Shown: one piece after another, positions 50,812 through 62,800 of the stretch
How the letters are laid out: the number at the start of each line of letters is the position of its first letter
Numbering within the stretch: position 1 is the stretch's first letter
Assembly: GCA_037576195.1 (NCBI GenBank)
Contig: CM075102.1
Coordinates: forward strand, 34,840,745 to 34,904,744
Origin: Phytoseiulus persimilis
Taxonomy: Eukaryota > Arthropoda > Arachnida > Mesostigmata > Phytoseiidae
Reading direction: 5' to 3'
Length of the DNA: 64,000 nucleotides
Position numbers and translations under genes: made by a program
The notes under the pieces: model-generated
Told to the model about the DNA's origin: nothing
Seen by the model: the letters and a program-made list of their open reading frames with translations, nothing else
Database searches by the model: none

Positions 50812-53800
50812 TCAAGATGCAACGTCTTGGTTTCGCGTCTTGCGTTTCCTCTTCCTGCGAACAGTGCTGGGTTTCTTCCCTCGCTTTCCGCTCGCATTAG
50901 CTCCTCGTCCTCCTCGGGAGAACTTAACGGCTTTGCTCTGTACAATTCGTCCCTGTGTACAAAGTTGACGGGCGCGACTGCCGACCTCCGATGAGTCATA
51001 TTTTGCGTAGGACCATAAGGCTTTACTACAGAATTCTTGAACGTCTTTTCGATCCGTGTCCTTGAGACGAGCTTTGAGATCAATGAGAGATTCAACTGTA
51101 GCTTCGAAAGGAATTTTCTCCAGTGGCGAGTGTGCAAACTTACTCCAAATTTTCCCTAGAACACGAGCAGGAGATACTTGAGTTTTGTTTCTTCTTTCTC
51201 GGGAAGTTCCTCCCAAATGTTCAGGTGGGAAACTTACCACAAAGTTGTAACAATGAGTTGACGTCTCTGTCCGGGAGATCAGCGACACGTAGTAGATTCG
51301 GTACGTATTCTTCGATAACTATCATGGCTCTGTTGACGTCCCCAAGCAGAATGAGCATGACTTCAAGGGACTGCAGGGCCAGTCTAGATAGGAACTTGGT
51401 TTCGCTCTCTTTGGAGAAAATGGCTGGAGAAAATCGTTCTATCGCCTGAGCAAGTGAATGCTCTTCCTGAATCAATGGCGCCCAGCCCGCCTGTATAGCC
51501 ATCGCACGAGCGGTCTGCAGGTCATCCAGTGGAACCGTGGACGTGTGATGAAACAGAACGTATCGAACTACGAATCCGAAAGGGGCTGGAAATGAGCAAT
51601 GGAGCGTTCGGAGATCCCCAGGAACCACTTTCAAGAACAACGTGCGCACATGGCATGAATGACGGGGAACAAGAGAAAAAAGCGTGCTCAAGACTCACAG
51701 TCAACTTTGATTCCTTCGAGACATTGCGGCCAGCCAGCGAGTATACAGCCTATCGTATACGCCGCTTCGGAGCTGCGATCCGCAACGGCATAATAGATTT
51801 CATCGACCAACTGGAGAGTTTCACCCTGTATCTTCGAGGCAACATACGAGATAACTTTCCAAAGACTAGCAAGTCCGGAATAGGCTCTGTTCGAGCGGTC
51901 TGGCGACATGAGATACGCGCGTATGAAATTTATACACTGCAAAGGAAACGGCTTCATTGAGATGACACTTGTTCGAGAACGAACACAAATCTCTTGCACG
52001 ACCACAAAATGAACAACAGAGGCGTGGAGAAGCAGCAAGTTGCTCAAAAGTTCAGCTCGACCTGGAGTACGAAATGTCCGACAACATGCATACGTGAAAC
52101 TTTGGTGCACTCACATTGAAGCCAATACAGTGGTTCGTTTTCCCTTCGTACTTCTTCATCTGCGGCACGTATTCTAGGAAAAATGTCACCAGATTTCTCT
52201 CGGTGTCAGTGACCTGAGACTCAGTTTGTACTTCGAGTTTCTTGTTGACATCCAGTAGAACGTAGATGAAGCTAACGTAAAGCTTCCTCAAGTGCTCTAG
52301 GTTTTCGATTTCCGATAATGCATCGTTCATTGTGACTTGATTATCGGCAACCTTCCTCAAAGTTCCCTCGATCGAGGCAAAACGACCGTCTTTCTGTTTG
52401 AAGTAACCGACTATGGTTTGCATAGAGTCACGTTTGGGGCCTGCTTGCTCGTTCGCGACTCGCGGTGCTTCTTTCACGACTTTGACATCGTCATAACTGA
52501 ACAGGTCATCCGCTTCGTACACCACTGTTTCGGGAACGTAGGTATCTTTCAGAAGACTGACTATCTTTGCGACATTGCGCGTGTTCACGCGGCCCCCGCT
52601 CGGTGTACTTTGTGCTTTTCCTCCCACGGGTGATGTCGGAACCATCAACGGCGCTGGGATTTCGCCGACTTTGGTGGACAACCGCGAAGACTTTCTGGTG
52701 TTCGGTCCGTCAATCGAAGAGGTGTTTATCGGAGAGCTCGGGATCAGTTTCGATTTTCCCCGCGTGATCATCGGAGAGCCTCCGGAAACGGGAGGAGGAG
52801 GAGAAGTTGGAGGCGTCAACGAGCGTTGAGTTGGTTTGGATTTCGCTGGGGTTCTAGACACATTCGAGTGGATTTCTTCGATGAACTCCGTCGGTATCAC
52901 TTTGGTACAGCTGCGGTCGACAACAGTGTGCTCGGGGGGACTGAGCGGAGTCTTGAAATCATCCACATCTTCCTCCTCGAAAACGATGCACATGGCAGCC
53001 TCTTCGTCTTCCGACTCCTTGTCGTCAGCACTGAAATCGGTGGCGACGTGCTCCTTCCCGTCCCAGGTTCGCAGTCCCCAAGGGACCGTGGATTCCGAAC
53101 CACAGACTATAACTTCTACTTGAGGCTCTTCCCGTGCTCCATCGACCTGAACGTGTTGAATTCGCCCCTGCTCAACTGGGAGGCTCGTTGCATTCGTCTC
53201 CGGACATCCGCCACCTCGAAGATCCTCTACCTCAACCTGCCGAGTTTCTCCGGGACCAGTTGGAGAGCGATCTTCCCGTTCCGCGGTGCCGGGCTTTGAT
53301 TGGAGTTCCGGTTCGGATTGCGAGACTTGCGCCGGAATCTCGTCCGAGTCCACCTGCGGAGCGAGCTGGATTCTGCGTTGCAACATCTTCTCTTTTGCTT
53401 CCATGATGTTGGCATCTATGGATTTCCTGAGGACGTTCCGCTGGAACTCCTTTACCAGGGGTTCACTTTTCCTGAGCTTCGATAGGCGTTTGAGGCGATA
53501 ATCTTTCTTACGCCTGGAATAAACAGACTCCTGCCTTGAATACGAGAGCTCCCTTTTCGTTTGACCCCAAAACCAACTTAGCAACTGAAGCTCACGCTCA
53601 ATTGCTACTCAGAGGTGATATGGAAGGAGCTTACGTCGATGGTACATTGGCGCCGAAAGAGGGGGGAGAGCTCTTTGCTTGACTTTCGCGGTTTTGCGGT
53701 TCCTCTTCCATCTCAGATAACAAAGGATGGGAAACATGGCACTCAGCTTCTTCGCGACACGACTCCACACTATCCGTACGGTCATTGACCGATAAACGCA

Positions 53801-56800
53801 TCCCGCCGTTATCACCCGCGTGCTTCCGGTCGTTCGCAAAGCTTCGTTGGGATCTCGCTTCAGTAGCTTTGATACGAGGAACGTCATGAACTTTGCTTGG
53901 CTGCGGAGCAACACACGGCTCCGCTAGAGCCCTCGGCGCCTCCGGAGGAACCGGGAAACCGAATGATGGCCTGGAAATGTACTGCACTCTTAGGAGATTC
54001 GACGAGATTCGCAGCATAGGGGAGTATTTCGCGCATCGAGAGTCAAATTCCACTACGATTCATCTCAGCGGGTGCCTGACCTTCGCAAAACATCTCCAGC
54101 GGTAATATTTGAAGAGTTTCGCTGGTCTGGAGCAGAGGTTTTCGGGCCGATGTGTGACCGGACATTCTGATCGGCGCACGAGAGTGTCACATGCTTCGTG
54201 ATCTGGTCAAACTCCAATGAGAGCTTGGAAGTGCCGCATGTGGGCATTTGGAAGCTGAATGTCGTCAACCTGGGATATAGAGAGGAACACTTGTTAGCCC
54301 TGAGCAAGTCTGGTCTCCCAGAGATGGGGTTTCAAAAACACGATCCGAGTTTCTGCTCGAGCCATACCCAACATCCGGATTGTGCGTAACTTCTGCTTTC
54401 AGGCTACTTCGTTCCTGCGGCGCAGCGAAGACGGGCGATGACGGCACAATGTCACGGAGATAATCCTCACTCGGCTCAAACCCGATTGAGTTTTGATGAA
54501 TCAATCTTTTCTTGGGAAGGTCAGTTCTGTCTTTCTTCTTCTTTTTCTTCCGCCGCGTCGGAACAGGACTGGGAGGCATCGGAGACACTGCCAGGAGCCT
54601 TTGGTTCGGGTCCCCGAATGGATTACACATTTCAGCCAAGATCATTTCGACTTCTTGCATGAGTCTGTGGAAAGCAAGGATTTTCAATGAGCGGTCCCTG
54701 CCCCAAGCTCACGTCAGAATTTTGATGGAGAACTATTCGAAACATATGCGTACTTTGCATCGGGATCATCTACGAACACATCTTTGGGACCTTCATCGCC
54801 GCAATGGGTTTCGGCTGCTGCGGCGGGTTCAATCGGAGCGAAAGTTTCATCGTCTCTAAACGTAACGTGTTTCTCTATTTTTCGAGGAACTAAAGAGCAT
54901 TCAGGTATCGGCGAAGTCGGATCTTCGCTATCACTAACGACTGAGATGCTGGGAATGCACTCTAACAGGGACACGGGCCGCTTATTGGTCATCTTGTTGT
55001 CCCTGTCCCCTCCAGCAGCCGCTGCGAGTTGCGTTGAGTCAACATCGGGCGTCGTTCTGAGATCGGAATCCTGCGTGGAGCTGTCTTGAGCCATTGCGGT
55101 CGGAGAGGTCACGCTGACGGAATCTACGCTTGGCTCTTGTGCATCTGACGGTCCTTCCGAAGCAATCTGACTCAGAGCTTCCGATTGGGTCAGAGGAACC
55201 CCGCACTCGAGCATTGGCATGTGCGACGCAGTCTCCGTTTGACATTCTCGACTCCGCATGGAAAGTGCAGACGTTTGGCACATTCGATGTGTTCGTAGCA
55301 TGGATTCCGTCTGACTGCTCGATTCAGCGCTAGTAGAATCAGTTTTCCCCACGATTTTTTTTTCCGGGATCTGAAAATAGTGCCGCCCAGTTGATAAAAT
55401 CCTCTCGTGGAATCGGAGTTTCCTTCGGGCTGATTTGGACAATTCGTCACCGATTTCCGCAAAAATATGAGCCCGTTGTCGCGAGATACTCGCTCAAATT
55501 AGAGCAGGCGCAGCTACGTAGACAGTTACGAATGGTCAAAAACAAACAACGATACAAAGAGAACTTTCCACCATTGCAAGTTCGGCTCGCTGGATCACCT
55601 GATTCATTTTGGAGGATTCGCTCGATTTCAATGGCTTGCTGCTCCAGAGGATCCAAACTGACGCCCAGCGCTGTTTCAAGTGTTTCGATCGAGCGCACGG
55701 CTTCTTCATTGTCCAGCGCGGGTTTCATCCGAATGAGATTTTTCTGAGAAGGAGAGAACAGCAAATGGATAATCGATCAAATATTCAGACCCTTTTGTAA
55801 CCTGAGTGCATGTTTATCTCCTATTGTTCCGGAATTCTAAATGTCTGTTACGGAGCCAACGTTCATAACGAGCTTCTCATCCCACGCATAAATCATGGTG
55901 TATCAAGTCCGGAAACGTTGAATCATCTGCTTTCCTGATAATGTGAGCTCTCCCCAAAGAAGGCATGCCTCGTCCTCGTGGCAGAGACCGAACAAAGGTA
56001 GAAACCAAACTGCGCGAAGAATTCCTTTCTCACACGGGGTAGGACCCTTTCGGCAGTATAACTGTAGGGCTACCAACTCTTCATGGTCACGTTACGACTA
56101 TTAGAGCATCGATTCTTTCAAAGATAACTATGCGACAAGGACTCAGCGACAGCATGTAAGAGATCTTTCCTCTGCTCTGCCAAACGCGCGAGTTTCAGCG
56201 TAGGTCGACACTCACAGTGAATTCGAGGAAAACGCGCAATGCAAAATTCAGATGTCTCAGAAGGAGTTTCGAGATTCATTCCGTGCACGATGATGGAAAT
56301 AGGGGCCGTACATCAGGCATTGGTTACGTAGGAGAGTCATTTGTGAGACTCCCGGCGAGCTCCATTGAGTCCAGAGTGGAGTGATGTAATGCCGGAAAAA
56401 TTGCTCTCGATAGCCGCTAATCAGAGAACTTGGACCCGGAGATTCAAACGGAACGGTTTTGGTCGAGTCAGAACCGTCTACTTCAGAATGTTTCTCGGTG
56501 ACATATTCGATTCTACCCGTGAAAGACTAGGGTCGTTTCAAACGACTTGTTGAGCTTCCGAGTGGAAACCCCTGGTTCGGAACGCAGGTGTACAGATAGC
56601 ATGCCAAATGTAGACAAAACTTACCAACGCTCGTGTGCACTGTCGCTGCTGCGTGTTCTGACGTCGAACTGGAAAGGAAGGAGAACTGATGTCAATGGCG
56701 GGCTTCATCAAACACGATCTTCACTCCGAACACTTCTGCGTCTTAATATTGGCACTCCCAATCCTCATCGCGGGAGCCCTCCAGAGTACATCTTGAACTA

Positions 56801-59800
56801 TTTGGAATGGATCGATACGGGATTCCCTGTGTGGAAAAGTTCCGCTGCCCAGATCTCTGCGTTTTCAGGTCGACTGCCAAGTTTATCAGATGTGCATCGA
56901 TAACTGAGATGATTCCCAGATTTTTCCATTGATTTCTTCCCTTAGCGACTCTGCTCCGATGATCTTTGAGCTGACCACATGCTATCTTCAAATTATCGAC
57001 AGCCGGAAGAGATCTGAATGGTGATGCATGACGTAAGCCTGCATGTGACAGCCCACAAGTCAACCAGTTCGGCTCTTGTATAGATCAGAAACCGATCTCG
57101 TTCTAACATCAGTCTGGAACGGGTTGGGTTGAGCAAAAAAACGCTCGCAGGAGTCGACTCTTTGCGCTGACCGCAGCCGGCATGCTCAACTTGAGGACCC
57201 GGCTGCATTAGCACGACGCTGCCCTCGATATAAGATGCCCTCGCTGAGGGCTATCAGAAATGGCAACACGTGTCGTCGTTGGACGCAAAGGCGACACTGA
57301 ACGAAGATTCGCCCACCGAATGGGTATCACGCCTGAATTTCGAGGAGTATCGAAGCAAAATTATCAACTTGGGAAAGAAAACCCGAGTAATCTGTGCAGG
57401 CGAAACAAATCGCCCCTGAAGATGGAGGGAGCGTACTGTGAAAATGGAAGAGCAATGAATACGCTATTCTTTCCGATCCTATATCTGGATCGAATTATCC
57501 GTTTCCGTTAGAAACCACGTTGCTCGCGGAATGAAATGCTTGGAGATTTCTGAGAAGCTAGGAGTGACCCCGAGCAGCAGGCCAGACTCCTTTTCGAGCT
57601 GAAACCAAGACTCTGCGATACCGAAGGCGATCTGAGAGCTCAGCTCCGAACCTGATCAAGGTGTCATGAGTGGATGATGGGAATATTCTGCCCGTTCTTC
57701 ACAATCGCATAGAAAGCCACTGCAGGAATAAAAGCAAGTAGGTCCGAATGGTTCAGGGTCGGCTTTTGCTGATCCTGCATCGACTGGGAAGGAACGGCTA
57801 GATCAGCTCCTGTGTGAGTATCCCAAATGATTCGCAGATGTAGCACTCGAAGTGCACGGAATATCAGACAGCAAAATCAATCTTCGTAGGCCAGAGCCAG
57901 GAATGAAAGGTTAACGAATGTCTCCCTCGCGGGCGCCTTCTTCCTGATGACTATCAGATACACGGTTCCGGAGTGTATTCTCCCCAACTTCAGGGCTGCA
58001 ACGTTGTCGACGTTCATAGTACACAGGATTCCAAGGTAATTCCTGGATTCGCAGGCTAACACGACGCCCATGTCGATGGTCGATACAACCGATAGGACAC
58101 ATGTGAATAGGCACGGTGCGCATCTCATGGTTTCAAGAATCGCCAGAAAATCGGAGCGAGTACGCACAGAATACTCGAGCGCAGGGAGCACGCGCCGTGA
58201 AGCTCTGGGCAAATCCTGCTTCTCTAGCGTTGATTTTGGGAGCTGACGGACAGCGGGGAACCCCCCAACCATGAACACCATAACCCCCCTTCTCGATGCT
58301 TCTCGATGCGCACCGGTAAACGGACTCTTCGCCACTCCCAGCGGGCATTGCCTGAATGTCTGGATTGCCGCATGCGCATGAATTAGCGCCTCAGCGTTGT
58401 ATGATCAACAGGTGCCAGAGGATTATTCGAAATCATGATTATCCATGTGTGGAGAAAAGGGAAGCGGCAGACGTGTGATGTAATCCAAATCACCGAGTCG
58501 ATAGACGCCGTCGCCCGAAACGACAGCGGCCACAACGACTCTCATCAGTTCGGAACTGTCGTCGACAACGTCAGATCCCATCAGAGGCTACGGGCATCAG
58601 CTGAGCAATCAGAGAGAAAGTTCATCCACAGCTCGAGAACACCGTGTAGCTATGCAGGCACGCGTGAACCTCTCTCAAACGATGGCGAGAGCAAGCCGGT
58701 AGTGAGTGCTCAGCTATGAACTTGTAGGGTCTCTCGGGGCAGAAAGGCAGTGCAACCTCATCGAGTGTTTTCAAATCAAGCCCCAACGCGAGAAGAGTGA
58801 ACAAGAAGAGACGATCGAGGCTTGTTACCGAGCTTGGAAAGGAAGAAAATCAGTGCAATCGGTAATTGCTGACATCACCGCGGAAGCCGTCATTCAGCGC
58901 CGGTTTCGGTTGTTCGCTAAGCCGTTGTGGACCAGATGGAGACCACAGCACGAATCTTTGTGTGGAGCTGTCTCGTTCTGTGGACGCTGGCCAGGGCGGT
59001 TCCCTCCCACGATCCTCCGCCAAATCAAGACATAACTCTCATAGATCGGGCATCCGATGCGGAAACGTCAGCGATCACCATGTCTACGAACGGAGACCTG
59101 CTTAGTTCGGAAGTTTCCGCGATAAGCTCGTCCGCATCCTCTGGGAGGCGAGCAGAAACGCAACCCGCCGCGAACAGTTCAACTGCGAACATGTGTGCTC
59201 CGGCTCTCTGTGACGCTCAGTCCACTCTCGCCGTCACTGTGGACCCTGTAGGGAACGAAACAGGCCACGTTTCGAGAGCCTCAGGATTGCCGGTATCGCT
59301 CAGCTGTGCACTGCTGACCCAAGGTCGGCACATTCCGCTGCCAATCATTTGGCGCCTGCCGAATGGCACCGAGATCGCTTCTGGCAGTATATACATCAGC
59401 AGCGTGAACTTGACCGATTCAGGGGAGTACACGTGCTTCCTCGCACCAAACGAATGCTGTGCCGACGTCCGACCCGCTCGAGTCCTTCTCCAAGTTTACG
59501 AGCTGAGCGCAACAGCCGGCACTCTGCTAATGATCTCAGTTCTGAGTCCGATAGGGGTTCTCGCAATTGTGTTCATCTATTCTCAGAAGAAGAAAAGGTA
59601 TCAGTCTTGGCTTAATCACGAGATGCTGGCGGCCTCGAGCAGCAATGGAGATTCGACGCCGCGATCAACCCTGAGCAGAGACATGCAAACAAACAACAGA
59701 AAATACCTGCTCAATTCTTAGGCACTTGGAAACTAGCTCAATAAGTTCCAAGGACTCTTCTATGGGGGCGTGCGACGGAGACGAGATTCATACCGATATC

Positions 59801-62800
59801 ACCATCGACAGACGGCGATTGTGAGGATACAGTGCGTTCCGAATGACTAACGCCCCCGAATTTCCATCGGTTTCAATCGGTCTCAACGGAGGAGTTCGGG
59901 AAAACTGGAGCGATTCCTCCGGTAATCGGCGCCTCCTAGGCTTCCACAGAGTGCAGCAACTCGATGAGTCCCAGTGTGAGCGATTCACCTTCTTCTCCAC
60001 AAATCGCTTTTTATTGGGATCGGCCAAAGAGACTTGACTCGAGAAAATTGCCCAATGAGAAGCTAAGACGCATCTGAACCTGTGATTCGATGATCATGGC
60101 ACTTTAGTGAACGAATTATCAACTCAGCATGCAGTACTAAGAACCGAGTAGCCGCATATCGACCCAGCATGATGAGTCCCTCCGACTAGTCAACTGGGAG
60201 ATCGTCAACGTCCGAGGCTCCGCGAGACTGGGAGTTCTCTATTACGGGATCACGCGGGACGTCCTGATGTCTCATGTTTGTTACACACCAAAGTCGCGGT
60301 AAATCGGAATGCCCTCGCACACGACGGAAATCCTGCCGCGAACCGTTTGCGGAACCAGCTGACCGCGTTGGAGCGTCATGGAATGGTCTCTGCTCGGCGT
60401 CAGTTTGTCTAGTCATTACGGCCCTCAAGGTTTCGCCGATATCAAGTTCCGAATCGCTGACGGTCAGTCAAGCACGCCGATTTTTCTACGTACATCCGAG
60501 CTGTGTCGTGCTGGCAGACAGAACTTTGGTTATCGAGCTGCTCCATGTACAGAGCCAAACTTCTTCCCAGAACCTCAACCAGGAGTTTAAGGAATGTCAC
60601 TGTGATCCGAGTCAACCTCATCGAATGCTAGTTCCTGACTTTCCCAGTTTCGTTGGAACTTTGCCACGACCCATCGTTGGCTTCGATCAGCTGGGAATCG
60701 AACACCGCACTTCTTTAACACCTTTTCCGAGGCTGTTTCATCTATATGTAGTGGTCGGCTTCCATGTGAGCGCACCGGAAGCACCTGGAATCGACGGAAG
60801 CGAAGGGTCCCGCGATCTAATCTACACCTCCATGTCAGATCTCTAACATTCCATTCTTGCTCGAAACGCAGCAGATTTCAGGAGCTTCGAGTGCGTCTCG
60901 ATGGAAGACTGCGAAGGTTGAAGCGGCTCACGGAGATGATGAAGCCACGTTTGTAAATTCTGTGAACTTGTACAAAATGAAGCAAAAGCCTCCACTGTAC
61001 TCCTACTCTGGTGTGATTCTTAGTTGTTCTTTTGGAAGTCACTCCGAAATATCCGACGCAGGTCGCGAGCAGCAGGAGGACATAAAATATGAAACCATCT
61101 CCAAGTGGCAGGCGGAACGGGACACATCAACGAAAGGACAACGGATGCACCTCTGCATACCGCACATCAAGAAATGGATGGACAGGAAACATGGAGAGCT
61201 ATCGTACCATACAAATCAAGTTCTTACGGCTCACGGCTGTTTTCAGTCGTACCTACACCGCATTAGGAAGGCCCCAACGAAGCAGTGTACACTATGTACA
61301 ACGGGAGAGGCGGATTACCCCCATCATACGGTTCTGAAGTGCCCCGCGCTCAGCTCCGCCAGAGGTAACCTGGCAGAGACCGACAGCATCCCGCGGCTTC
61401 TCGAGAACATGATTCAAGCAAAGAAGCCTGGGAGAAGACAAGTAGACTCTTTGCCTGCATCCTCAAAAGAAGGAAGCACTGCTCAAAGAAAAATAGGTGT
61501 CCCGGCGAACAATGGAAGACATCCTTGCTTCCGTGACGGACATCTGACACTCAATGGAAAGTGACCAACGAAGACTGACCGAAGATAGAAGGTATGAGAA
61601 AGGCGCGCCGCTAGGAACAACTTGGAAGCAATAACAATGCAAGGAACAACTAGGAAGCAATAACAATGCAAGGAACAACTTGGAAGCAATAACAATGCAG
61701 GGATTATGCCCTGAGTCCCCGAGCCTAGCAGCCGGAGAAGGGTGTTTTAGAGGCAACACCTCATAATGTGAGCAACGGACCACGGTCCTATCTTTGATAT
61801 CCGAAGGGATTCCACGTATTACCACAGAAATGAAAAAAAAAAATAAAAAAAAGGTCGCGAGCAGCCAGGCTCCGAGTTCTACGATGGACAGGAATAACTA
61901 CATCGAATCAGGAAAAACGGGGTATCGCATTATTGCCTTGCGACTCGCGAACGCCTGAATCAGACACTCCACTGATCACTAGAGCCTAGAAGTTCAGGTA
62001 CAATTCATCCCCTGCCCCCGATTTTGAGAACTGAGAAATTCATGCATCGAAGACTTATTTATCTATCGACCTTCATTGGTGGATGGATGATGTGAAACGA
62101 ATTATGCCTGAACTTCCAGACTGAAGTGACGATATCAACATGAGTGGCCGAAGCGTCGAGATCGAACAGCTCGGATTGCGATCTGGCTGAATCTTGTTCA
62201 CGGTGTCTGGCGAGCGATTCGCCGCGTACAGTATCTTGCCAATTCACACCCTGTCTCACTCGTTCGCGCGAGAAGAGCCGCAGGAGCTGGACCCAAATAT
62301 GAGATGTTGCCCGCACGTTTCGGTATCCTTGAAGGCATGCTCAGATATCGACATCTACATCGCGGCCGACAGGAAAATCAGTGAGATGTTCCGGAGTTCC
62401 CTGAGAATGGAGCTTACACTTCCCGCGATCATCAAGATCAATTGCTTCGTGACCTCCCTCCCTGTTCCAACGTGAGCTCCGCGAGGCCGTCGGAAGCTAT
62501 GTAGCGGGAGAATCATGACCCCCAGCAATCCCTGAAGCAGTGATGGCAACTCACCTTTGCTCTCAAGCTTATCGATACTGTGCTGCATCTGAGCTATTCT
62601 GGACTCAGCGTCGGTTGATACTTTCGGGGGAGCATTTGAAGCAATTTCCAGTTGGACGCGGTATGACTCAATTTCGATCTTCTTGGCGTTCAACTCGGAT
62701 TCGATCTCTGACGTTCGCTGTAAAAAAATATGATCGCGATTGGATTGCGGAGTTCGTCTGCGCTGGATGCTCTCTTGCTACAAGGAAGCTTGTCGGAGGA

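Larger units (their letters stand above)
55744..62554 (-). other. Long ICE1 intron region with missing exon(s)
   Basis: ICE1 exon 4 ends in phase 1 and the exon at 55,743 starts in phase 0, and the alternative phase of that exon hits a stop at once. So one or more coding exons of total length 3n+2 must lie here, unread by me. The region also holds an intronless Ig-domain gene on the plus strand, a LINE insertion and a short minus-strand secreted-protein candidate. Elsewhere I see nothing supportable. Confidence 0.6.

Noticed and set aside
61483-61825. Minus-strand frames rich in Leu/Ser across the LINE end
   Set aside because: They are the antisense of the LINE 3' UTR and its 29-bp repeats, not genes.
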